64,000 nucleotides of DNA from the NCBI GenBank assembly GCA_021613535.1, contig CP075493.1, forward strand, positions 3,410,001-3,474,000. The letters are read 5' to 3'. The position numbers and the translations under genes are program-made. Shown one piece after another: positions 11,869-21,865 of this stretch (within the stretch, counting starts at the first letter, position 1; the number at the start of each line of letters is the position of its first letter). The DNA is from Adineta vaga (lineage: Eukaryota > Rotifera). The notes beneath the pieces were generated by a model. That model made no database searches. It was given only the letters and a program-made list of their open reading frames with translations, and was not told where the DNA came from.

Positions 11869-12624
11869 GTATTGGCTATGTAATGAAAGAACGCACAAGA
11901 TACGATGATGACGTCGAGTGAGTGATGTACATGTGTACAAACGAATGCGTGTTGTTGTTGTTGTTGTCGTCATAAGCATGATGATGATGATGATGACGAT
12001 GAAAATAAAATGCGTCACTTGCGTCCAAGGTAATGAGTGATGATAGAGAACTAGATCAAACAAGGTAACGAATCTAACCTTGGTCTCGTTTTGACATGAC
12101 GTCATCAAAGAATTTCATCTTGAGAATATCAGAATCAGTATGAGAAACAATCATTCGAATAACTACCTAGTTTTGATATGTTTTACTTAGATTTGTTCTG
12201 TTGATATCTAGATCAACAAATATAGGATATGAATGATCTAAAACACGTTGATCTCATTTCGATATAGAGAAGTGACTGAGAAACGAGCTGAAATATAGGA
12301 GAGATTGTAAGATTAGATATATAGTGTGTTTCACCAGTGAATGATAAAGAAAGATGAGATTCATTTGGAAAATGACTTGATTGTTATATGAACTATGACT
12401 GTATGCTAATGCATTAGAAAAGCAATGAGAAGAATGTATGTAATGATTTGATATGATATGATATGAGATGATATGATATGAGATCAATGTAAAATAGAAC
12501 ATAATTCATTATTTGATAGTGACAAAGAGATTTATTTCGAATTCAAAGAAAAACAAACAAAATGCAGAAAAAGCTAAAAGAATAAGAAGAGTTCATGTAT
12601 GATTTGTTGTTGTTGTTATTACTG
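11869..12624. other. Promoter region of copy 2 and spacer to copy 3
   Basis: Contains a CRE-like TGACGTCG (11910-11917) and a perfect TGACGTCA palindrome (12097-12104), a GTT repeat near 11950 and a short ATGAT-type tandem repeat at about 12450-12484. The minus-strand frames at 11683-12108 and 12254-12502 are repeat-driven and not believed to be genes. Confidence 0.45.
12450..12484. repeat. ATGAT-type pentanucleotide microsatellite
   Basis: Tandem imperfect copies of ATGAT/ATGAG in a short run of about seven units, lying downstream of copy 3 and upstream of copy 2 in their direction of transcription. Confidence 0.7.
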
Positions 12625-13004
12625 TCAGTAATATCGAAAATGTGTTGGACCATAAGTGAATCCACCGTAAGATGTCGAGGGATATCCACCATATGACATG
12701 GAAGGATATCCACCACCATAATGCATCATCGATGGAGCATAGTATGGAATATCATATGGACGACCAATAATATTATCACCATTGAAATCAATGTGTGTTT
12801 TTCTTTCGAGTTTGCTCAGAAAACCTAGAAATGAGAAGGTGAAGAAGAAATGAAATGAGATATGTTATGTTACCTTCTCCTCCAATGTACCCATCATTAT
12901 TCAAGTCGATACCGACACGGCGTTCAAGTCCATTGATCAAAAAGTCTACAGAAGAGAAAAAGGATATGAATAAGAAGATGAAGACAAGAATGATACTTAC
13001 TCAT
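12625..13004 (-). CDS. Small protein with paired EF/dockerin-like calcium loops, copy 3
   Basis: Three exons: 13004-13001 (only ATGA), 12945-12874 and 12824-12625 (stop TGA), 91 aa. The order is INGLERRVGIDLNNDGYIGG, LERKTHIDFNGDNIIGRPYD, then a tail with repeated GGYPS units (YPSMSYGG, YPSTSYGG) ending THFRYY. The two introns are in the same places as in copy 1. The two Asp/Asn-rich loops are nearly identical to those of copy 2, so these two copies look like the more recent duplication. No signal peptide or membrane segment is seen, so a cytosolic calcium-binding or structural protein is possible. I do not recognise a named family. Confidence 0.85.
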
Positions 13005-13089
13005 ATATATATGAAGTAGTTGAAGAAGTTTTTTGTAAGTTTGAGAGTTGGAATGTATTTGTTGGAGATAAAGTGTGTCGATTTATGTG

Positions 13090-13097
13090 CTTTTATA
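13090..13097 (-). promoter_or_regulatory. TATA box, small-gene copy 3
   Basis: TATAAAAG on the minus strand, 86-93 nt upstream of the ATG at 13004. Confidence 0.65.
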
Positions 13098-13237
13098 GTG
13101 TGCTGATGGACGAGAGAGAAAGAGAGAGAAAGGGGTTTTACGTCGTTTTTTTGAGATACTGATTGATGTGATTGGTTGATGTGGTGGATGTGTTTACCTG
13201 GTTGTGCATGTAATTACGAAAGAATGATAAGTGAGAT

Positions 13238-13245
13238 TGACGTCA
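13238..13245. promoter_or_regulatory. CRE-like TGACGTCA palindrome upstream of copy 3
   Basis: Perfect TGACGTCA about 235 nt upstream of the copy 3 ATG, followed within 10 nt by another TGACGT half site. TGACGTCA is the known CREB/ATF bZIP site. Copy 2 has the same palindrome at 12097-12104. Binding is not shown. Confidence 0.35.
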
Positions 13246-13943
13246 AATGACGTTGACGATGATGTTATCATCGAATTGCGTCTAAATATTGCTAGTCATG
13301 AGAATAATCGGTGTCAAATTCTAGGTTTCGATATGGGCTAATGTGTGAAGAATACTTTTATCAAGTGAATATGGACAATGATATGGATAGTTTATTCTAA
13401 CGAGAAAGTCTTAGTAGTGTTAAACAATGGCATTAATATGAATGAGGTTTTGGTGCGGAAGGTCTTACTTGAATAGAATAAAATGAATTAATGTTGGAGA
13501 ATATGGATGGACAAGAGAACTGAAAACTAAATGAAGTGTAAGGAATTGATGTAGTTATTATTCATTCATTTTGTGATAGAAAGCGATTGGAAGAATGGAG
13601 AAATGTTCGTTGAACTCGAAGAATATGAATGAAACTTAATGTTTAGATATATATGTATATAAATTGATATTATGTCTGAAAAAAAGACAGCTTGCTTAAT
13701 GGAATACTAGTGTATTAATAAAATCAATATCAGATATTGTTCGAGTGTTGATATTATTTCTTTTTCTTATTCTCACTAATACTTGTATGTATCAAGGGAG
13801 AAAATACGTGTGTGTGTCATCTTGTTCTGTTTGTCTTTCAGCAAAAAATATCTACAGGCTTCACAAAGATCATTTTACTGGCTTTTTTCATTCTGTGTAT
13901 ATAAGCATGTAATAGGCGCATATACTTATTTTATTGATTTCTC
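13246..13943. other. Intergenic region, no gene recognised
   Basis: AT-rich spacer between the promoter of small-gene copy 3 and the ART/TPR relic. No coding or RNA feature was seen. Confidence 0.4.
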
Positions 13944-15286
13944 ATGAAAAATTCGAAAAAACTTTCTAAAAATTTTATACATTTCGCGAAAAATAATCAT
14001 ACAAATGCAATGCAAAGATTCAATGTCATGGCAGTTTGTGCAGATGGATACACGAAAACATCTAGGAACGTAGATGATTTTGCAAATGACACTGTTACAC
14101 GTATACGAGCTTATGCAGACAAACAACAAAATAGTATTTTCATATTGTTAAACTCAAATATTTACTCAGAAAACAATAATAATTATGAACATGTCAAGAA
14201 AAAATTATCGACAAATGAATGGTCAAAAATTCAAGGTGGTTTTTCTTCTCTTTTATTCACTGTGACTGAACTTAAGAAAAGAATTCGTCATCAAAGCGAA
14301 CAAAGTAACATTTTGATTAGTATTGTATCAACGATGACTAATGATCAATCAAATAAAAGCTTAGATCGCCAGATTTCATTCGCATTTGCTGAAAGTATTA
14401 CATAAAATTCTGATCTTATAGGAATCTTTTCAGCATAGAAATTGATCTTGCCCAGTCAAACACTCCGTTCGCATCCGTAAATGGCGGAAGTTTCTTCTTA
14501 GAAGAAGATGAAGTTCTCTTTTCTATGCATACGGAATTTCGTATTCATGATATTAAAGCATCAGCTATAAATAATCAATTCTTCGAACTTACCTTAACTC
14601 TCACTAATGATGAAGACAAGGATCTACGTGCAGTCGCTGATAGTATTCTAAAGAAAAATGCTCGGAGTGCAAACGGATGGTATAGACTTGGACAAGTATT
14701 AATTAAAATGGCTTACAAAGCTCAAGAGATTTATGAAGTTTTACTTGATCAAACAATGGATGAGAGTGAAAAGGGTTCCATTTATCATGAACTTGGAAGA
14801 ATCAATGGCAGCCAGGGGAAGCATCATGAAGCAATAGCTTTATATAAAAAAGCAATCGTTGTATATCAAAGAACAACTAACTCTGCTCATATTGAAATAG
14901 AAAATTTTCGCATGGGTAATTATTTGAACGCATTGCTGTCTTAGGGAAAAGCTCTTACAGTTTGACAACAATTACTTACATCTAAACGTTCTGATTTGGT
15001 ATTTACCATTCGAGAACGATCATTTAATCCTAGACAATTTGATTTTGTCTCTTCCGCTATCCCGGACGTTGGTTGTACATGCTTGAGCATCTATAAATAC
15101 GAGCAAGCATTGTCGGCTTACGAATAAGACTGTCAAGTTACACAACATAAACTTTCTGCATATCATCCTGATGTAGATGGTTCATATAATAATGTTGGTA
15201 TGACGTATGAAGAGATGAGTGATTATTTAGAGGCTCACTCATTTTACAAGCATGCTGTAGAAGTCGGCAGATCAGAAGACGTTTAG
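13944..15286 (+). pseudogene. Decayed ADP-ribosyltransferase/TPR gene
   Basis: Three fragments in order. 13944-14405 is an open frame (DDFANDTVTRIRAYADKQQN, LTELKK-like helices) resembling the N-terminal part of rotifer ART/TPR proteins. About 14423-14600 matches the end of an arginine-specific ART fold, including SFFLEEDEVLFSMHTEFRI, which carries the C-terminal E-x-E-like element. 14600-14944 has TPR-like helices (GWYRLGQVLIKM, YHELGRINGSQGKHHEAIAL), then stops at 14942-14944. More TPR sequence (HPDVDGSYNNVGMTYEEM) continues to about 15286 with further in-frame stops near 14955 and 15124. The central catalytic part of the ART domain is missing between 14405 and 14423. No splice model rescues the reading frame, so this is read as a pseudogene with an internal deletion. 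Confidence 0.7.
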
Positions 15287-15410
15287 TAAAATCTATTGAT
15301 AACTTATATCTGAATTTGAATATTTACATACATTAAAAATACATTACATTTTATATATAATTCAGAAATGAAGAATTCATACAAACAACAACGAAAGAAT
15401 GATCTTGTAT

Positions 15411-16936
15411 CTAAACTGATATAAAAATTTTCGAAGTTTTTCTTTTATTATAATCATTAATTGGATATTTTGATGATGATAATGGTCGTTGTACATAACT
15501 ATTTTGATCTCTACAAAATACAAAAGAATAATCGATATTGAGACATCATTTCTAATTTCCAAGTTATATCGTACATACCGAAGAAGAGATTTACTTAATG
15601 TCAAACATATAATTGGATTAGAACAACTATTTAAATTAAATAAAAGACTAAATATTGTCATTAACCAATCTAGAACACAACGCTAAGTAAATGAATAAAC
15701 AACTAAAAACAATTTTCATACTCATTGTTTTTTGTGACATGAATTTTCCATGTAAAGTCATTATAATTAAACCAATATAGAATGGTGCTGAACAAAGAAT
15801 ATATGTTAAAACAACAATAAATGTTAATTTAATTGTTTTCAATCGTGCTCGTGAAAGAAAATGATTAGCACCGTGGCGTTGTTGAGATTTTTGTTCTTTA
15901 AGATTGTTTCCAGTCGGATTGACTGTAAGAGGATACGATGCAGGTGGAAGACGAAAAACTACTGAATACATGATCTTTTCTACCGCATCGGTTGAAGGTT
16001 TGTTTAAAAATGTTATTTCTGAACATCGACCAGAATAATGAATACGCATACTATTATTTACAATTTCTTTTCTAGACGAAATTGGAATAGTTGACGAACG
16101 TTGTACCACTTCGTTTGATAATAAATTTGTCGAATTTCTTTTTTTCGAGTATTCTTTTGATGGATACATCAAAATATTTCGATTTACAATTGCATAAATA
16201 GAACAATAGCAAAATATTAAAATGCACATTGGTAAAAGAAATTGCATGAAAATTGTCCATGCTATATAAATTAATTCCCAAGTACGATTTGATGCAAAAA
16301 AACTTGCCATACACGTTTTCTTTGCGTAAGCTGGATGATAAGCAAGACGAAATATGAAAAGTTGTGGAGATGCAAGAAAAAGACTTAAACACCAAACACC
16401 AACCATCTGTATCAAACCGGAACGATTTGACCATGTATAACTCGATAAAGGATGCACGATAGCTTGATAACGATCATAAGCCATGACAATAAGTCTACAA
16501 ATAAAACAAAGAGAAAATTAGTTTCGGTTCGCAGAAAACAAGATGCGTACATGAGAATGTCCTATAAAAATACTAAAGGTGTACTTAATGAAATAACTTA
16601 CGTATAAACTGAGATATAAGAAACCGTTAACATAAGAAATGAAACAATTCGACAAAGAAAATCACCACCGAAAAATGTTATTGTTAATTTCCATATAAAC
16701 ATTGGTAAAACACTGAAAAATGCCACTAGGAGATCAGCAATAGTTAAATGTAAGATAAAGAATGCCATTCGTGTTATTTGTCGATGTTTTTTATTGAGCA
16801 TAAAGTACAATACAATAATATTACTAATCAATGCAGAAATAAACATACTTCCTAAGACAATCTGTTCAACTAATTTCAAATTTTGATCAAAAAGTATTTT
16901 CACACTGGAATTTTCCTGTTCAGTCGAATTCATCAT
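15411..16936 (-). CDS. Rhodopsin-like GPCR, peptide-receptor type (vasopressin/CCAP/GnRH-like)
   Basis: Four exons: 16936-16602, 16494-15722, 15669-15579 and 15510-15411 (stop TAG), 432 aa. Seven hydrophobic helices are visible: TM1 IVLGSMFISALISNIIVLYF, TM2 with LTIADLLVAFFSVLP, TM3 ending in the DRY motif (VMAYDRYQAIVHPLSS), TM4 VGVWCLSLFLASPQLFIFRL, TM5, TM6 TFIVVLTYILCSAPFYIGLI and TM7 with NSCSNPIIC. The PQLFIFR ending of TM4 and NSCSNP in TM7 resemble vasopressin/oxytocin, CCAP and GnRH-related receptors. Two N-glycosylation sequons (NST, NSS) lie in the short N-terminus. The start chosen is MMNSTEQ at 16936; the frame is open to 17029 but those extra residues look non-native. The third intracellular loop is long and basic. 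The ligand cannot be named from the sequence. Confidence 0.85.
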
Positions 16937-18639
16937 ATAAGAACAAAGTCGAAGAATTTGTGTACTTGTAAATAATCTAGAAGAGACAAGAATGCACTTT
17001 ATATTTGCTATGTCTTTTCTGAAAAACAAAATTTATTAATTAGTCTGATATAAGTTCCTTCCTTCGCCTACACGGTAACTTATTTCATTGATATAGACAA
17101 ACAATTTCTCTCTTTTTTATCCTATCTATATCCAAGCGTGAAGTGATGTTCAGCCGACTGATGAAAAAAGGCTAAAATATTGCTTTTATTTGTCATGCAA
17201 AGCTATCTTCAATCTTCCCTGAAGATAAAATATATTATGTTCAAAAACAAACTAACACAGTCGAGTAGATCATATATACAGATATCATTATCTCTTCGAT
17301 CCAAAATTTCTGTCTTGTCAGCATACTGACATTTGGGGAGTGTTGACAAATATGTCGAATGGTAGCAATAAATAATATGTTATGTCTCTTCTCTGGTACT
17401 TATTAGAAATGTTGACATAGAAGATCCTAACCTTAAATATATCAAACGATAATATTCGATGAATTGGTTCTTAAATAGAAAGGAAGTTTTAAAGAGCAAT
17501 GTCCGCTGTTATGACTTATCATTCATCACGCAACCGAAGAACATCTCAGCTTCCTATTGTCTACTCTCAAATGTCACGAACAACAGTTTTAGACATCTTT
17601 TTCCACAGACAAAAAGAAAATCGCTTTACAATCTATATTTACCAATTTGAATCTTATTAAAAAGAATACTATTGCGAAGACTGTTTAATGATGAGAGAGA
17701 TTTGAGATGAATAGACGTTTTTTCAAAAGCTTCGCATCGCAAGAAAATAAATTGAGTACATAATAGAAGTGCGTGAATCATCTTTTGTTTCGCTGAATTC
17801 ATTACAAATGCGTTGAAGCATCTTTTCCCTCTATATACTAATTATCAACTGAAGTCGATGGAAACGAAAGAGGTCGATTCAAATGGGCACTTAGGAATTC
17901 AGTCGTGCTTACAAAGAAAAGTAGTTGTAGATAAGTTCTTATTAAAAGAGAAAAATAATGAAGACCAAAGAATCAATTTAGCAAGATGAAAGAATAGGAC
18001 TCTTTTATACTTCGGGCAAGTTTAAATCATCGGTAATCTGAAACAATTCATCGGAATAGTACTAAACGCAACTATAAGAAGAGATCAAATGTTTTAACAT
18101 ACACATACATATACGAGAGATGAGTGCTGAGAGATCTACTTCTGTTAGAACGCAAAATATAAACTGAATAACCTCATTGTTTTATCTATAGAGAAGCGAT
18201 TTATTCGTATCGTTCATTGATGATATGATAGACTTATACGACCCATTAGATACGTTCAACTTTGAAATATAAATTAGATAAAAATGAATATGGAATAGTT
18301 TTATTATCAGTTTTCTTAGTGTTATGAATGCCTAGAAAATATGTCTATCGTTTTTCATAGTTTTGTTAAATTTAGATGAATTCATGTCTGCTAATTATTC
18401 TCATATCATGTGTAGCTTATAGACAAGAAAAAAATAAAATTAAAATTGATGCTACTAGAGATTATCACTTCGTGCCACTGATGTTTTCTTTAAGTTAATG
18501 CTTTTCCGACACAATTTTTATAAGAAATTTACGACACGACATCTGCTAATATTCTATTTCACACGATTCAAACTAATTGAATATTTATTAAAACTGTGTA
18601 TTTATTTCTAAAGAAAAATAGATCTTGTCGTTCGTTGAA
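16937..18639. other. Intergenic region, no gene recognised
   Basis: About 1.7 kb between the GPCR start and the 3' end of the orphan gene. It should hold the GPCR promoter and 5' untranslated region. The open frame at 17459-17650 has no supporting features. Confidence 0.4.
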
Positions 18640-18984
18640 TTATTGATGTTGAAGCATATTTAGTAATTGTGGAGAATTGAGAACATGTTCGCGTTGTTTG
18701 TTTAACCTTGCACCCATATCGGCAAAAACATCATTTATTGGACGTAAATCAAAAAACGTTCCACCAGATGATTCAAGAGCCATTTCAGGTGGAATTGTTC
18801 CGCTACTAATAGTTACAATTTGAGTTGGATGTTGAACAGTTCCATCCGAATTTGTTTGCTGTGGTGTAATGGAACTAATAGCTTGCATTGCATTGCCAAA
18901 ACCAAAGAAATCATCACGACGAGCAATATCAAATGATGATGGAAAATGAGTAAGTTGTGGATCTGTGTAAGGAACAGTCGACAT
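18640..18984 (-). CDS. Hypothetical protein, intronless, 114 aa
   Basis: Not recognised. Single open frame from the ATG at 18984 (MSTVPYTDPQLTHFPSSF) to a stop at 18640. The frame opens upstream to 19023, but MSTVPYTDP is the more natural start. The composition looks protein-like: hydrophilic, Pro/Ser/Gln-rich in the middle (ISSITPQQTNSDG), with a motif-like FFDLRPINDVFADMGARLNK and an amphipathic C-terminus. No signal peptide, membrane helix or cysteine pattern. It lies between the GPCR and MNS1 genes and shares their strand. It could also be the last exon of a longer gene, but no upstream acceptor with a continuing frame was obvious. Confidence 0.5.
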   Translation of the reverse strand: MSTVPYTDPQLTHFPSSFDIARRDDFFGFGNAMQAISSITPQQTNSDGTVQHPTQIVTISSGTIPPEMALESSGGTFFDLRPINDVFADMGARLNKQREHVLNSPQLLNMLQHQ

Positions 18985-19361
18985 GGTTAACGTATACGAA
19001 ATGAAAATGTGTCCGAAATGCAATAGATTGATGTGTTTTGAGCTATGCTTGAGTGATTCTTAATATTTATCGAAAACAATCATTATATAAATATATTGTT
19101 TATTTGACCATGATGAGTCAAAAGCCTTAAGCAGTTATTCGTTAAATCGCGAATATTCTAAAATGATTGATAGTCTCTCGACTATACTTGAAGAAGAAGA
19201 AAAAAAAAGAACGTAATTGTGATGACAAAACCCAAAGATGAGATTCATATATAATCTTCATAATTAGTTGAAGAAAACTTTTGATTAAAATGATAGTTGT
19301 AAGATAATTGAATATGTTTATTTGTTATTATCTGTCGAAAAGAAAAAGAAACGAACACAAA
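18985..19361. other. Intergenic spacer
   Basis: Short AT-rich spacer between the orphan gene and the MNS1 stop codon. Nothing recognised. Confidence 0.4.
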
Positions 19362-21217
19362 TCACTTATTGTCCCATCCATCTGGATTTTGCATATTGGC
19401 ATGTCGTCGTTTGAATTCAGTTTTGAAATCAATACCAAGATCATCAAGATCTTTTTCATCACGAATAACACCCTAGAAAAGAAAAATAACGATAAGATTG
19501 CTAGTTAAATTGTACCATTATACCTTTGGTAAGTAACCCAATAGACGATGAGCATGTTCACGAAGTAATTTGATACGTTCTTCTTCGATAATTTGTTTCC
19601 GAAGTTGAGAAATACGTTCAGCTTCAACACGTTCATCAACGTCACGTTGCTAGATAAATAAAACGATCGTATTTGTAAGAGATTATTTAAAAAATACAAA
19701 CTTTATCAACTGCCATTTGACGTCGACGGTCTTCGAGTAATAGATCAACTGCTCGTTTATGTTCAACTTGTTTCATGCGACGTTTTTGAGCATTCATTTG
19801 TTCAATACGATCATCTTCAGCAAATTTAGCCATTAACTACAAGAAAAAAAATAAAAACAAAATTAGGAAAATAAAATTTATTCATTTTTCATCTTACCTG
19901 TTGTCTAAATCGATCTTCTTCTTGTTTAACTTCAATATCACGAACACGTTTAAATTCCAATTGTTCATCTCGTTCACGTTGTAATTCTAATCGTTGTCTT
20001 ATACGTACTTCCATTTCGTCACGTTCACGTTTTCGTATCGCTTGTTCTTGTTCTTCAAGATATAATTCTTGTCGAACTAATTCTTGTTCTTCACGATCTT
20101 CACGATCACGTTTTATCTGTTCACCTAATGCACGTTGAACTTTATCTAATGCTTCTTCACGTGCACGTTTTTCAGCTTTAGCGACTTCTTGACGTTTTTC
20201 TTGTGTTCGGCCATATTCTTGTATACGACGATTTTCTTCTTCCATACGTTGACGTTCCATTACTTTCCATTCTTCACGTTTTTGTTTAAATTCAGCGATA
20301 AATTCACGTGTAGCACGTTGACGTTCAAATTTACGTTCCATTTCTCTGTAAAATTAAAAAACAAAGCTTCGAACTTTACAAGCATGAATTTTAACTTACC
20401 GTTGATCTTCTTCATAAATCTTTCGAACAATTTCATCAATCACTAATTTTTCTCGAAGAAATTCTTCATATGCTTGTTGTTTACTTAATTCTCGTTCTTC
20501 AAGTTGTCGTTGAAGGTCTTGTTTATAACGAATCATTTCTTGTTGTCGAACAATTTCTTGTTGACGACGATCTGCTTCAGCTTTATCTGTTTCCGTACGC
20601 ATACGACGAGCGATTTCAGCATCTTCCAAATATGAATCAAATTTTAATGCTTCTTTTTCAGCCATTTGTGCAATACGTTCTTTTTGAACGTAAGCAGCAC
20701 GTAATTTCGATTCTAATTCTCTTAGTTCATAACTTGTTTCACTAGATTGAGTTAAAAAAAAAAGAAATTCTAAACATTCAGAGATTAGAAATTATCTAAA
20801 CATACCGAATTTGTTGTCGCATTTTTTCATCGCGTGTTTTCTCATGTTTCACACGTTCAAGTTCTATAGCTAAACGTTCTTCTTGACTTCGTGCTTCAGC
20901 AACTAATTTTTTCTCACATTGTGCTTTTATAACTGCTTCTTCCATAGCACGATCTCGGTCAGCACGTGCTTGTTCACGTATATATCGTTTATTGGCTGCT
21001 TTAGCTTCGAATTCTTGCATTTCAGTTTCGATTCGACCTTGATTTAATTGTCGTTGTTGAACTGTTCGTTGAGCTTCTTCTTCACGACGAGCATATTGAT
21101 TGGCATACCAACTATTGGCATTGTTAGCACTACCACCTTGTTGTTTATGTAATTGACGAGTTAATGCCTAAAAGATTAATTGATTAAAATGCTTGAAGGT
21201 TTAATAAAAATTACCAT
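19362..21217 (-). CDS. MNS1: MNS1-like axonemal coiled-coil protein
   Basis: Seven coding exons: 21217-21215 (ATG alone), 21167-20806, 20741-20400, 20345-19898, 19836-19702, 19649-19524 and 19472-19362 (stop TGA); 508 aa against about 495 in human. The protein is almost entirely a charged Arg/Glu/Gln-rich coiled coil of the trichoplein/MNS1 type (DUF4515-like appearance). The C-terminus, IRLLREHAHRLLGYLPKGVI, is a strong match to the MNS1 ending, where ERxxLLxEHAxxLLGYLPKGV is conserved. MNS1 is an inner-microtubule component of motile cilia and flagella, fitting an animal with ciliated feeding and locomotion. The first coding exon carrying only the start codon is unusual, but the intron has good GT-AG ends and no other in-frame ATG starts the conserved part. 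A different ciliary coiled-coil protein cannot be excluded. Confidence 0.8.
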
Positions 21218-21865
21218 TGTTCTATAAAATAAAATGATATGTTCAAAGTAATGGAGGAGATATTAGTTTTGCATTGATTCTGTCTTTGTTTCACTCGACA
21301 ATTTCAACGAGACAGAGGAGAAAAAACGTTCTCTCCATTACTAAAGATACTTCTTTGACAACCACCTTACTATTCAATTTCTACTTGAAAATAAATTATT
21401 CTGCAGTGAAATGATAATTGTAAATTCAAATGATCTTCAGATTACTTTTAATTCTTATAAAAAAAAGACTTTTTGAACATAGATGTCAGTAGTTATTTAT
21501 AGCACACTTTACCTCTAAATGTGTTTGAAATGTTCGAGAATGCGTACGTTCATAATAGACCCTAAATATAGAATTCTCGAGACTCCAGACTAATTAACTC
21601 TCTGATACACAAAAAGAGATTGTGTCACATTCAACTCTTGACAATATCCATCTCGGCTTAGATGCATAATAAACTTCTTTTGAGTGTCTGATTAATAATT
21701 GCCTAGTTTATATAAATGTTTTCTTTTCTCAACGAGTGTATATTCACACGTACACACACACACACACACGCAATAACAAATGATGTGACAAAAAAAAATA
21801 AGAAAGTCACCGAGAAAAAACGGTCATTGTATTGTTTGCTTTTTGATATTTTCTTCATTTTCCAT
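21218..21865. other. Intergenic region between MNS1 and the HSPA14/DNAJC2 gene
   Basis: Holds the MNS1 promoter side and the 3' untranslated region of the upstream gene. A short CA-rich run lies near 21752-21770. No gene recognised; the frame at 21716-21907 is not credible. Confidence 0.4.
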
